Shown: positions 1-11,339 of the stretch, in pieces | Layout: every line of letters starts with the position of its first letter | Numbering within the stretch: the first letter of the stretch is position 1 | From: Penium margaritaceum | Taxonomy: Eukaryota > Streptophyta > Zygnematophyceae > Desmidiales > Peniaceae | DNA length: 64,000 nt | Direction of reading: 5' to 3' | NCBI GenBank assembly: GCA_023375785.1 | Contig: SZWC01004829.1 | Coordinates: 67,095 to 131,094, forward strand | Program-made: the position numbers and the translations under genes | The notes under the pieces: model-generated | The model's database searches: none | What the model saw: only the letters and a program-made list of their open reading frames with translations | Told to the model about the DNA's origin: nothing

Positions 1-487
1 CCCCCCCCCCCCCCCCCATCCCTCGAATAGCTAAAAATGATCCACTACGGCTTTATTCCCCAAAATGACTTCTAGCCTTATGAGAACAACTGGAAGGGAA
101 CCTTTCCATATGAGCTCTTAAGTTAGGCAACAATTCATGCCAAACACAAGTTGTGCTTGCTTGACCTTAAAGCTAAAGATGTAGATAAGAATAATCTATT
201 CTTTTCTCCATAACTATCGCAAATCACTTGCTCCTTTCGGAATTGGTGAATTGAGTGGCCGTATCACGAAACAAGATGAAAAGGTCTGTATTTTCTTCTT
301 ACTTGCCTTTTCTTGCAACCTTCATCCTCGCCACTCCCTACCATGTTCAAATTTCTCTTTCTAGAATTCAAACATGTTAACCTTGGGTTACTCATGAGGC
401 TCCTAAACATAAAGATTGTAGTTTTATTTGGTACATTTCTCGTGCCACACTCTTCCTGCTAATTTGGCAAGTGAGATGACCAACTAG
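1..487. other. Unassigned flank starting with a poly-C run
   Basis: Positions 1-17 are uninterrupted C, like the C runs that border the N gaps at 30 kb and 44 kb, so the window probably starts at an assembly gap edge. The rest is moderately AT-rich and has no convincing coding frame or repeat structure that I can recognise. Confidence 0.5.
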
Positions 488-492
488 TGTTC

Positions 493-1047
493 TGTTGAGT
501 CCTAGATGTACACGAGTCCCTAAACTCTGTGAGTAGGTATTCCTGATCTTACATTTGCGGCCCACTATGCGTCGACCTCATGATTTTGATGCCAGTCGGC
601 CAAGGGCGTTTTGGCCACTTGCCTCCACCTCGAGTGCTCCTTTCCCAGAGGTTTTGACAATTTCGGCCACTTTCTAAAATGGATAGTAAAAGCATTGCAA
701 TCTGTATCAATGTTTCAATAATTTTTGGTTGACATTTCAACAGCACTAGAATTTTATAAAACTGCACCTCGACATTCTTCAGACACTTCCAAATTCTCGG
801 TGAATTTTCTTGGAGGGACCACTCACGACGCGACCTTGCATGCATCGCTTGGCTCAAGCGCAGAAGACCCAACATATGCCTGATTATGATTTTCTCATTA
901 TATGCATATGTGCCCACCTTGTTCAAAACATATCATCAAATTACACCTACAGGTTAATACAAATTGTCCATTTTTCCCAATTCCTCAAATTTTCTATGAC
1001 TCCAAACCTCATCCTTGTGAACCATCCACGTTCCAGTCCACGTAACA
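493..1047 (+). repeat. 5' LTR of element A
   Basis: It starts TGTTGAGTCC and ends GTAACA. The signature ACACGAGTCCCTAAACTCT near its start recurs in the LTRs at 5952 (one change), 16112 and 32558, and as degraded versions at 39071, 50832 and 56623. The primer binding site follows two bases downstream. Confidence 0.88.
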
Positions 1048-1049
1048 CA

Positions 1050-1061
1050 TGGTATCAGAAC
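1050..1061 (+). other. Primer binding site of element A
   Basis: TGGTATCAGAAC follows the 5' LTR and matches TGGTATCAGAGC, the complement of the 3' end of plant initiator tRNA-Met, in 11 of 12 positions. It identifies the minus-strand primer tRNA and fixes the LTR boundary. Confidence 0.85.
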
Positions 1062-1799
1062 GCATCAGAGCTAGAGGGACGGCTGACACATCAACTACCA
1101 AGCAACATCCTTGCATGAGTCTTTAGCTTAGTCCCACCATTTACAAGTTCACAGACCTTGCGACGACAGAGATGAACGAAGCGAGCGCACCCAGCAATTA
1201 GTAGTGGTAACTGGTGAAGATATCGGTGGTGGAGGATCTGTAGCATGCAAACAACAATAATCTTGGGCGAACCAGACAGCAGCGATAGATTTAGCTGTAG
1301 GTGGAACAATATCGACGACCCTGACGGCCGACCCAATAACTGACCAGTCCGGCTCAACGAACCATCCTCCCACACCATTGCCCCCCACATCGACACCTAG
1401 CATGATGGGAGGCACCGATCAACAGACTCGCATCAATAAACACCTGTACGAAAAGCTCTCCGGACTTGAGAGCCTCAATGTCTATCTACTCCATGAGCTC
1501 ATCACGGTGATGGAGACGCTATAGAATTCATGCACATGAGAAACAGTACTCACCAAGAGAAATCTTCAACTCTTGAGTGAACCATTGATTCAACCGACAA
1601 TCCCCGGATCATTTCATCTTGCCAATTGAAAAGGGCTAACAGTCAGGATGTGGCACACGAGTTTGGAGGTATATTTCACCAATGTTGGGGTCAACAAAGA
1701 TGTAAGAAAGTATATCTTGTGGCTACACTTTTGCACTGCACGGCCTTGAGTTGGTGGTCTGATATATTAGCCATTCAATGGTAACAGGAGACCAGATGC

Positions 1800-2400
1800 A
1801 CGATCAGTGGCTCTTACATCCTCAACCGTAGGCATTCTACTCCTAGAGCAGATCCATCCAATGTGGCATGGCTCTTTGATTCCACCGGAAAGATGGAATG
1901 ATTTTGCGCAAGCCACTCTCGTCTCCTTTGAAAAAATGAATGAGAAGTCTGACGCACGGTATAGGCCTCAACCCCTATGTCAACAGTCCGGCATGACTGA
2001 GTATATGCGATGTTTTTGCAAAATCATCACTGGTAGCAACCCCACCCCTGACAAACTCCATTTCTACTACAACAATGACCTCAAGCGAGGTTTTTGGTAA
2101 GAATTTTCTATATTCAGCATCCACGATGTCCTTCTGGGAATGATCGCAACACCTGATCACATCAACATCACAGACTACAACGCAGGAATCCAATGGCTTG
2201 CGACCCCAAAACCACAACCTCTGTCATGGTGGAGGAAAGTCGCACTTAGCAAAAACCTTATCTCTGAAGGAGATTGACGCCGTCGATCAAGGTGATCAAC
2301 AGCTCTACTGGACTTGCAATAAACCAGGACACAAACGAATTAAAAAGGAGAGGAAGTCGTAGAGAAAGAAAACGAGGAGTTAGAAAACGGCAAAGGATAA
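1800..2400 (+). pseudogene. gag relic of element A (capsid and zinc knuckle)
   Basis: About 95 readable residues at 1807-2097 match the retrotransposon gag pattern: PPERWNDFAQATLVSF, then EYMRCFCKIITGSNPTPDKL and FYYNNDLKRGF. The same block recurs in C, E and G. A zinc-knuckle-like stretch (WTCNKPGHKR) follows near 2305-2340. The product would be the structural protein of the retroelement particle. Broken; fossil only. Confidence 0.8.
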
Positions 2401-2569
2401 GTAGATGGTGAAACTTCCGTCCAGTCCAAAAAATGTGCGCCAAATGATTGCCCATCTGAGTGGCTAAAAAAACAACAAATGAGGGTTCCTGTAATTGCAA
2501 CCTTGAATGACGGATAGAATAAGGACCAACCGTCAATACTAGTATGAGTTTAACCGAGGGGTTAAAGTT

Positions 2570-5500
2570 TTCACAGAACGGTGTTGATATTAGTGGATGG
2601 AGGAGCTTCTCATAGCTTTGTACACAACGATATGATTTGAAAGCTTAGTGTGAAGACAAAACCAGGGGTCTTTGAAGGAAAAATCATTGACAAATGACCA
2701 CATATCCGTCAGCTTTGCGAACCTCTCAAACTGTATATGACGTAAAAAGCTAGACAACTTGTCCAATTTACGACCATAAAATCATTCTTGGACGATGTTT
2801 CCTATACCGGCATAATCGGCAGGTAGACTAGAGCAGCGGATCCGTGTACGTCAGCATGAACAAGAGAACATAACACATGCCTCTTGTTGAGCGACCCACA
2901 ACACAGCGGCGGTTATGGGAAGCAGCTGAAATGAAGCAGCAGAGGAAGTTACAACAGCTACAAAACACTATCTTCTTCTTCTTTGGACGTGGCCAAGACA
3001 TATATGCAATGCGGATCCCATGCATGGCTAGTCTTTGTGGACATAGGGGAAGCAGAAGAAATTACAGCAGCAAAGGCGACCACATAGGTTTTGGAACTTG
3101 ACAAGTGTGTAGCCGTTCTGGTGGAATTTTGACCGCTTTTCAAGGAGTTTGAAGGGGCTTTTACTGAAGATCTGCCTTTTGCTACAAAACGTTGATCTTT
3201 AGATAAACCTGAAGTCAGGAAACAGACCGATGGTGAAGAGGACCTTTCAGATGAGTGACCACGCTTTCACCAAAATCAAGATGTAGCTAGACAAGATGCC
3301 TGATAAGGGGCTCATCAAATCCTCCACGTCACCCTACTTGGCACCTGTACCTTTTGTGAAAAGGAAACCGAAGAGATGTGGATGTGCGTGAACTACAAAG
3401 CGTTGAACGACATCACCATCAAGAAATGCTACTCTCTTTCACAAGCAGATGAACTCAACAACAAACTCTACGCAGCACAAACTTTAACCAGAATTGGCCT
3501 ACGTACCGATTACCATTAGATCTTTGTATCTGAAAGGGAAAAAAAAAAGAAAAAGATGGCATTCAGAATCAGGTACAAGAACTTTGAGTTCAAGGTGATG
3601 ATGTTTGGACACAAAGTTACCTTCGTAAATCTCATGGCAGCAATGAACATGATTTTTCCCCGTACCTCGATGACTTTTCTGTCATATATTTCAACGGTAT
3701 CCCAGTTTACAGCTGCACCCCGAAAGAGCATAATGGACATCTTCCAAAAGTTATCAAGATTTCACAAAGAGGGCAATTTTTTGGAAAACACTCAAATGCT
3801 ACTTCTTTTGCCTTTTGATCAAGTTTTTTTTAATACATTGTGGACAGCGGATGGATCACCATGGACCGAGAAGAGGTGAAGGAAGTTGTGATTGGCTGAC
3901 ATTGACCAATGTTTGGGATGCCCAAGTGTTGTTGGGATTCTGTAATTATTTCTGTCAATTCGTAAAGGATTACATCTGGGTGTCAGCCCCTCTCTCCGAT
4001 CTCACTCGTACAACCACAGAGAGGAGTTAGGGGGATAGAAAACAAGAGGGGTTTAACTCTTTGATAAATTCTCTGACCTCGCCGTCATTCCTAGAGTTGA
4101 CAGATTCTATACTGGACTATGCCATGGCCACCAATACGTCTGATTGTACAATAAGAGCCGTTCTCCTCCATGACAACGGTGGTGGAAGATAACCGTTCAC
4201 ATATGTTTTGCAAGGATTATGCAAGCCATTAACCAACTACGTAGTGTACAAAAAAGAGATGCTCACAAAAGTACACCAAAAAAAAAATGGTGCTACTTGG
4301 AACAAAGTCGATGCATCTTATGCACCAACCACCACGCACTAAAAAGCCTCAAAAGCCAGCCAAATCCGAGTCCTCAATGAACTCGATGGATGAAATCCCT
4401 TTCCTCCAACTTCGACCACGACACTGAGTGACGACCTTGAAAAAACAAATCCAGCAGATGCTCTAAGTCGACAAACAAACATGATGGCCAACATCAACAT
4501 GCTACTCGTCAAATGATACCCATACCTCGTGAGACTGTTTGTGGAGGAATACAATGAAATCTGTGCGTATGACAAGGCCAAGTTCTGGTTTGAGGTCCCC
4601 TTCTTGCGACCACAATTCACTCGCCAGGTGGTCATGCCATCAAACAAATAATTGTGGCGGATGCTATTGGAGGAGTGCCATGACTTTGGTCCACGTGGAA
4701 ACTTCAGTGAGGGTAAGACGCTGAAGAAGCTGGTGAAGTACTACTGGTGGGACAAGTTACAGAATGATATTGTAGCTTTTTGCAAATTGTGCAACACGTA
4801 TTAGTGGGAAGAATGTTGTTGCATGACATCAGAAATACTACTCCAACCTCTCCTTGTTTTGACAGAGCCATGGGTCGACATTAGCATGGACATCGTGACG
4901 AAATTTCCCGAAACTCCCGAGGGAAATGGCACCATCCTTGAACTAGTGAACAGATTTTAAAAAATGGAGCACTTCATCACAACAATGGCCACTGTCACTA
5001 TTGAAGGAACAAGATGGCTGTTTCTGAATCCGATCCTATGGCTACACGGTGTGCAATGTATGGTCACTTTACTAGCCATTTTTGGCACGAATTTATGATG
5101 CTTTACAGCAATGGGATTCAACTTTTGATAAAGTTCAGCCCTCAAACCCACGTGCAGACCAAGCAGAACAATCAAACCCTCGAACAGCTTCGCCGCACTT
5201 TACGCAAACCACACGGCACAGATTGAAAAACCAAACTGGCGATGCTGAACTTGTATACATCTTCCCCAATTCCATCGCAACTGATTAAATCTTTTTCGAA
5301 GTGGTCTATGGAAAAATTCAAGCCACACCGGCAGGACTTCAAAGCCAGAGCAATATTCCTGCGGTCGACATCCATTGACATGATTCCTCTAGCATTTGGA
5401 AGGAAACATGCCAGACCCTCGCAGGCACCCAAGAGCTATGAAGCAAGAAACCAACGGACATGGTAGCGTTGATGTCTTCAGCACTGGTGACCTGGTCCTA

Positions 5501-5620
5501 CTTCACTCGGCAAACATCAAAATCCAAGGAAAGGACTTTGCGAAGCTCAAACCCTGATAGTTGGGACCAATTGAAATGAAGAGAATGCAGAATCCTAATG
5601 TTGTTTCACTTCGCTAGCGT
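2570..5620 (+). pseudogene. pol relic of element A (protease, RT, RNase H, integrase)
   Basis: Recognisable blocks in order: the aspartic-protease region near 2580-2800; reverse transcriptase about 3230-3960, including the CVDYRALN-type motif region; RNase H about 4090-4360; the integrase zinc-binding part near 4640-4800; and the integrase core about 4850-5420. Order RT-RNase H-integrase assigns it to Ty3/gypsy rather than copia. Many breaks; no function expected. Confidence 0.8.
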
Positions 5621-5734
5621 GACAGCATGGTGATCCGCCCTGTCTACCACATCAGCAAGCTCAAGCACTACCAAGATCCCAATACGAATTTCCACGGAAG
5701 AGATGTCGCTCCTATGCTTCCTATTCAAGTGCAC

Positions 5735-5870
5735 GGGGATACGCAGTATGTGATTGAAGACATCCTTGGACATAAACGCTTTGGAAAGATGACCGATTGT
5801 ATGGTCAAGTGGCACAGCTACAAAGGCGTAATAACATATGGGAGCCATACGATAACCTTGGTGCATTCAT
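5735..5870 (+). pseudogene. Chromodomain at the integrase C-terminus of element A
   Basis: The residues YVIEDILGHKRFG and MVKWHSYKG have the spacing of a chromodomain (YxVExIL ... YLVKWxGY). In chromoviruses this module tethers integration to marked chromatin. It follows the HISKLKHY end of the integrase, as in the other gypsy elements of this window. Confidence 0.8.
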
Positions 5871-5951
5871 CATCAGATCAATGGCTACTATCGTCATTAC
5901 CGCCCTATGTTTGTTTACGTGCCGCAGTATTGCAGCTAACAAGGGTGAAAG

Positions 5952-6505
5952 TGTTATGTTTCAGATGTTCACGAGTCCTTAAACTCTGCGATTGGGCATC
6001 TATGTTCTTACATTCTTGTCCCACTGCATGTCGACCTTAGTATTTTTACATCGTTTCTGGTGAGGGCATTTTGGTTACCTCCACACACCCATAGTGTTCT
6101 ATTTTTGACGAATCTGACAACTCCGAACACTTTCTAGAATGGTCAGAAAAATAATCACAAACTTAATCGACGATTCGACACTGTATGGTCAACATCTCGA
6201 TGACACTTAAGTCTTAGAAATCCGTGCTTCAACATTCCCAGAATCCCCCAAATTCTTGGCAACGTTTCTCAAAGCAACCACTCACAGCACGATCTCGCAT
6301 GCGTGGTTTTCCTCGATCGCTGAGGACCCAACACATGCCTCATTGTGAACCTTTTCATTGTATATATGCACTCGACTTGTTCGACACTTGTCACCAAAGT
6401 ACACTTACTCCTTAATAGAAGCCATCAATTTGTTTCAATTCATCCAATTTTTTACTACTCCACACCTCATTCTTATAAACCATCCACGTTCTGCTTGACG
6501 CAACA
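5952..6505 (+). repeat. 3' LTR of element A
   Basis: It starts TGTTATGTTTCAG and ends CGCAACA, and aligns end to end with the 5' LTR at 493-1047. The target duplication TGTTC follows directly. Confidence 0.88.
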
Positions 6506-6869
6506 TGTTCTATCTTCGTGGGTGTGATCATAAAAGTATTCAAACCAAATAAAAACAATGTATATTGCAAGTACTTACCCTTCATGTGTAGGAGAAGTAA
6601 AATGATGAAGCCATGGGAAACCATGGGAGTTGAACGGAAAACCATGAATTCTTTACAAGTATTCCTTGTTAGTGGGTGCAAGGACTGCGCTGGTTTCATG
6701 CTCCGATATGGCGCAGTCGGTTTCAGAATCGGATAAAAAAACGCGGAGTGAGAATTTTCTCGGTGGCTTCCGGGAGCAGAGCCATGGACAGTCCTTTTCT
6801 TTTCACTGTACAGGCCAGTCCAATTCTGGCAACCAGGTCTAAAGGGCTTTGATTGTAAAATAGAGTGTG

Positions 6870-6893
6870 GCATGCGCAGGCTACTGCGCATGC
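6870..6893. repeat. Perfect palindrome, 10-bp arms, 4-nt loop
   Basis: GCATGCGCAG, GCTA, CTGCGCATGC. It can form a stable hairpin in DNA or RNA. It is the first of two related palindromes 40 bp apart (start to start). Confidence 0.9.
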
Positions 6894-6909
6894 CTCTAGT
6901 GTGTGTGTC

Positions 6910-6933
6910 GCATGCGCAAGCTTTTGCGCATGC
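6910..6933. repeat. Second perfect palindrome, 10-bp arms, 4-nt loop
   Basis: GCATGCGCAA, GCTT, TTGCGCATGC. The arms differ from the first palindrome by one compensated base pair, so the pairing is conserved although the sequence changed. Confidence 0.9.
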
Positions 6934-7276
6934 ATCCTGGAAGGCAGAGACCAGCAGCTGTGCAGCACGACAAAGCATTGCGGTCAGGTAGAGTCACACC
7001 TGACTAGGGTTATGGCATGAGGCGGTGTGAGAGCTCCTGGTAGGGACCGTCTGCACAAGTAGCCCGTGGCCACGACTCACCGTGCTTCTCTGCTTGCCAC
7101 TTGGACAGGCTGCGTGGCAAGCTAGAATACGAGTATTACCGCTACGGAGATCTACGGCTCTCACAGATCCGTGAGGAGCTCGAGGATTCAAGAACCACAG
7201 TTACGGTGAAACTTCACCGTGCATCTGAGGAAGCTTTTTCAAGCAAGCAAGGCAGACAACTTTCCAGGGCCGCAAG

Positions 7277-7284
7277 TATAAAAG
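7277..7284 (+). promoter_or_regulatory. TATA-like box TATAAAAG
   Basis: TATAAAAG lies in a GC-rich setting, with an AATAAA 577 bp downstream at 7861-7866. This spacing suits the U3-R region of an LTR or a short transcription unit. No transcript start can be shown from sequence alone. Confidence 0.4.
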
Positions 7285-7920
7285 GCGGCGGCCCTGGCAC
7301 ATCTCATTATCTCAGCATGACTCATCTTTCATGTCACGGCCTTGCAGCACTTAGCATCTGGAAGTGCCTCAGACCAAGGTTCTGCTGGAGTCTGCCCTGG
7401 AGACCCCTGTAAGCCTGGCAGAGCTCTGCCAGCCTGGGAAGAAGGAAGCCCTGACTACCTGGAGGCCAGCCTACCTGGAAGACGGTGCTGGACCAAGACC
7501 CCTTGCGTCGACGGCCTTGATGGCCTAGAAAGGCGTTACCCCTTGTGTGGGCCAGGAGCAGTGGTGGAGCTCATGTGTAGCCTTTGTTAGGCTCTACTTT
7601 TCATGTACCATACTTGTACTTTGGAATCAAGCAAGATTTCTTCCACTGTCACATTCAGTTTCCAAAGTTCATCTGCTGATCTGTCTGCTAGCTTGCTGCA
7701 CAAGAAAAGATCCTGTACAAGCAAGGAACCTAGTCCTTGCTACACACCTGCAAATCCCAACATTCCTCACTCAAGAGAAAACTTCTGACATGTATTAGAA
7801 AGGCGGCTTCATTGGCGTCATTGGTGTTGTATAACAACGCAGCCCGGTTACTTTCCATGTAATAAAGAAAAAATTTCTTGCTTCAGGGCCTTAAACTTAG
7901 CCTAGGGCGCTTTTGCGTGA

Positions 7921-8616
7921 TGCTATAGCGAGAGGGCCAGTTCGGCCTTCCCACCTCGTAATGGCCAGCGGGCGGTTCACAACCACCCCTCGCTACTACG
8001 AGGGCTAGCCGGTGGCCAGCCACGTGCTGGCCGCCAGTCGGCTGGCGGCCGGCCAGTGGCCGGTCAGGTGTCTAGCCGGCCACCCAACGGCAAGCCACCA
8101 GCCGCCGATCTAGCTAGTGGCTCGATCGACGACTGAGAGGCCACAAGGGCCTCAAGGACAAGGCTTCTGGCCTCGTGCCCTTGTCTTTGCACGTCCTCCT
8201 TGCCAGCGAGAGCGAATGAGGACGAGGCATAGGCACAAGCAAGAGAAATGGAAGAAAAAGGAAAAGTGTCGGCATGAAGATGCCGACCATGCCTCGCGCG
8301 TGACAATTTTTCGCTGAGCAGAAAAAAACAAAACTTGAGTTTTTTAAGGTCAAACTACGAGTTTCAAGACCAGAAAGCTTGTGCAAACTCATGAGTTTGA
8401 AGTAATATCCCCCTTGTTTCAATCCTAGAACGAGGGCGAGGTAAAACAAAGAGGGCCTCCAGAGACTTGAAACATTCAAGTCTCCCTGCATGGGTCGTTG
8501 ATGACGATTGCCCCCAAGAGTGACGCGAGGGAAAAAACCCCAAAGTGAGCTCTGGACGCCATTTTCCAAACTCAAACAATGACCTAAGTGCAGGAGCTTG
8601 AGACACCATTGTTACA
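7921..8616 (+). repeat. 5' LTR of element B
   Basis: It aligns over its length with 14911-15611, including GGCCTTCCCACCTCGTAAT near the start (one change in the other copy), a GC-rich GGCC-laden stretch, and CTCATGAGTTTGA further in. The ends are set by the alignment and by the primer site at 8618, and are good to a few bases. Confidence 0.8.
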
Positions 8617-8617
8617 G

Positions 8618-8630
8618 TGGTTTTCAGAGC
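8618..8630 (+). other. Probable primer binding site of element B
   Basis: TGGTTTTCAGAGC directly after the LTR resembles TGGTATCAGAGC (initiator tRNA-Met type) with a small insertion/substitution. Confidence 0.6.
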
Positions 8631-8860
8631 AGGTTGACCCTCGCGACCAAGTGTGCAACGGTTTTGACGGCTACAAGAGATACAAAATGCTGTGAGCAGC
8701 TGTAACAACAGAAAGAACGCTACAAAGGAGCACGGGCTTAGAATTTTCATCTCGTGCTCCTTTGTGCCGACAGTGGTGGCGTAAAAAAATAGCATTGTTT
8801 ACCACTTGTTTGTGCTGACCGTGGCAGCCTAGAAAGATATATTTAAAATATACAATTGCC

Positions 8861-10960
8861 TCACCGACCGTGAGAGCAAGGTGACTTCGGAAGGCGACAC
8901 CTCCTCAAGGGCGTGGGGTGATCCTCACTACGGTCTTCACTTGGTAGTTGCACAGACAATGGGATAGCAAGTGCCAGACCGTCCCAGACCAAGAAGGGCA
9001 AGGTGGTAACGGCTTCACCACACACCCTCAGCAAACTCCATATTTTGGGATTCGCCTCCGTGAGCATGGTTGCCAAAACCAAGACAACCATACTGTCAAA
9101 GACAACCATCGCTACACCCGGTGACATCAAGAAGCATAAGGAAGCCAAGAAAGTACTCGAAGAGCACGTTAAGGTGCAAGTGGGTGACCCCCACGCAACT
9201 GAGGACACGCTTGAGGAGGACCATCTGAGTGTGGACCCTGACAATGACGCCGACGATGGCAAAGGCGAAAAGAATCATGATCATTGCCATCGTCATACGG
9301 AAAACTCAAGCCAATCGCTCAAGAAGGGTAAGGCACTTGCTGGATTGCCTAAAGCTGCCAACAGCGGCAAGGCTACCAACAGAAGCAAAGGCACTGAAAG
9401 CAGCCACGTGAGAAGTTTTCACAAAAATGAGCCAGACTACGTCGCTGCAAAGGCAATTCATGACAGCCGCTGGAGGCTTGTCGAGTTGGCTGTAGAGGCA
9501 GCGGGCCGCCTCAAGATCACCACCAATGGTGGAGCTGTATTACCACCTGGAGGAGTGGGGACGGATCCCACTTCATATGATGTGGCTGCGATGTGATATA
9601 ACAACGTCCACTTGAGCGTCATTGCCAACAAAAACCTCCTCTTGAAGGTGGGACTCCTCACAGGCATATACGCAAAACATACCCTATAGTGGGTAAAGGT
9701 GTACGCACAGCGCGAGGCCCTCAAGGCTATCGATAACACTCTGACAACATGAAAGCTGAAGTTTGCGTATGCGAATTGAACCCTGTAGTGGGTAAAGGTG
9801 CATGGGCAGAGCATCACGGGCCTCGATCATGTTTGTCGACTGCAATGGCTAGCTCCTCATAGGGAAATCTATTGATGCAATGATCTCGACAAGGCATTGT
9901 AGGGCGTGATCCAGGTGTGGATGCAGTAGCGATTGCAGTGGGCCGTAGGTGGTAATTCGATCACTAGTGGAAGCGAGAAATTGCCTAACTCAACGAATTT
10001 GGCATCGGTTATGAACATTTTCTTCCTCTACACTGTAGAGATCTTTTGGAAGGGTGTGAACCTGACCAATTGGCTGAATTGCATGGAGCACATCTTTTAT
10101 GTCCATAAGGCGTCACTCGGTCAATGGGGTGACCTCGCCAAAACACGAATAAGTGAAAAGCACTTCAAGTACGTGGCCAAGGAGTAGGGCGCGTAGCAAC
10201 TATTCCTTGAGTGGCAGCCCATGTCGTGGGAGGTCTTCTGCAATTTCATCCATAAGAAGTGCACCCGGCGTATGGAGGCATAGCGTGCCTTCTACAAGAT
10301 CAAGGAATTTAAGTAGCTCGGTAGATCACTCGAGGCCTACTTCATAGAGGAAGCCAAATATTTCACCGATGGTGATGGGACCTAGACTTTCAAGTACCCG
10401 AAGTGCTTGTTGTTTGAGTACCTGCATGATGACTTGGCTAGTAAGAAGGTAAAGGACAAGACCACCAAAACGGTAACCGGTAAATTTTGGAAACGCTGGA
10501 GGGTGTTATGCGACTACGTGAGCAAATGTATTCGGTGAACACAACGCCATACTCTGATGCACGACCAGTCGCGCATGTATAGCAAGGCCACAACATGCGC
10601 ATGGATGGTGCAAGGGGCTGGTGGGTCAGACGGATAGTGGGGTGGGACCAAGGGCAAGTAGCGCGCAAACTCTCCAGCAAAGAAGGCTGTTAGGTACAAG
10701 GTTTCCAACAAAAAGCAAAGACGTGACAGTTACGAGCTGCAGTCGGTACATGAGCATCACAACGCAGCCTTCCGCGTCCGGATCTGCCACAATTGCATGC
10801 AGCCTGGCAATTCCCTGAGATTGCTGGTGGTGGGCAAGAGGCCGTGGCGCTGGCCGTAGCTGCAGCAGCTTTTGAGGATGGTGCAACAGGAGGCCGCGAA
10901 CAGGGCCATGGATACAAACGTGGACGTGGCATTGGGCCTAGCTGTGTTAATTGACAAGGT
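8861..10960 (+). pseudogene. gag-like relic of element B
   Basis: A lysine-rich open stretch of 197 residues (9003-9593) is followed by gag-like residues near 10005-10185 (GVNLTNWLNCMEHIFYVHKA) and a knuckle-like CHNCMQPGN near 10790. The first frame is unusually acidic/basic and low in hydrophobic residues. I infer gag from position and from the NWL...HIFYVH block. Broken. Confidence 0.6.
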
Positions 10961-11339
10961 CATGGTGCGGATTTTCTCCACCCCTAAGTGAGGTTAGTGG
11001 GGACCACTCAGGGGCAAAACTGGATCACAAGTGTGGGTTCGTGTTTTCAGATGAGGATGTTAAAAAATCTGCGTTTTTGACAAGTTAAAATGTCTCTGTT
11101 ATTTTCTCCCCTCTTGTTGAACATCATTCTACACTTGCTAATGGATATTGTCTACTAAACCTTGCATCTCAAGACGAGATGCATGATCATACATGCTTAG
11201 TGGTGGCAACACCTATCATTGTGCAAGAGTTGTGTGTTGTAGTAATTGAAGCAAAAGTCCTCAAAGCGATGAGTTCAATCATGTCCGTGGTACCTTTGGT
11301 TGACAATTTTGGCCCAGTAAAATTTAAAGACGCGCAGAT

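Larger units (their letters stand above)
493..6505 (+). mobile_element. LTR retrotransposon A (Ty3/gypsy chromovirus), relic with both LTRs
   Basis: Two LTRs of 555 and 554 bp (TG...CA ends) bound a 4.9 kb interior with the order PBS, gag, zinc knuckle, protease, RT, RNase H, integrase, chromodomain, which is the Ty3/gypsy order. The 5-bp target duplication TGTTC is present at 488-492 and 6506-6510, so both ends of one insertion are still in place. The coding part is broken many times (well over ten breaks) and the LTRs differ at roughly a quarter of positions by eye, so the insertion is old. It cannot be autonomous. Elements C, E and G and the solo LTR at 32558 belong to the same or a close LTR family. 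Confidence 0.9.
6511..7920. other. Unassigned spacer between elements A and B
   Basis: No protein-like frame is recognised. It holds two nearly identical palindromes (6870-6893, 6910-6933), a TATA-like box at 7277 and an AATAAA at 7861. The 0.9 kb from about 7026 to 7870 could be a solo LTR of another family or a Pol II promoter region, but neither a TG...CA boundary nor a target duplication could be fixed. Confidence 0.45.

Noticed and set aside
6870-6933. NRF-1-type binding sites (TGCGCATGC)
   Set aside because: That factor is an animal regulator and the organism looks plant-like; only the palindromic structure is kept as an observation.
7921-8616. Repeated GGCC-rich blocks at 7921 and 14911 as a CpG-island promoter pair
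   Set aside because: They align over about 700 bp in the same orientation and flank gypsy modules, so they are LTRs of element B.
8064-8795. Overlapping open frames of 143-153 residues on the minus strand
   Set aside because: They lie within the 5' LTR of element B and just downstream, and have no domain; the homologous 3' LTR does not keep the frames.
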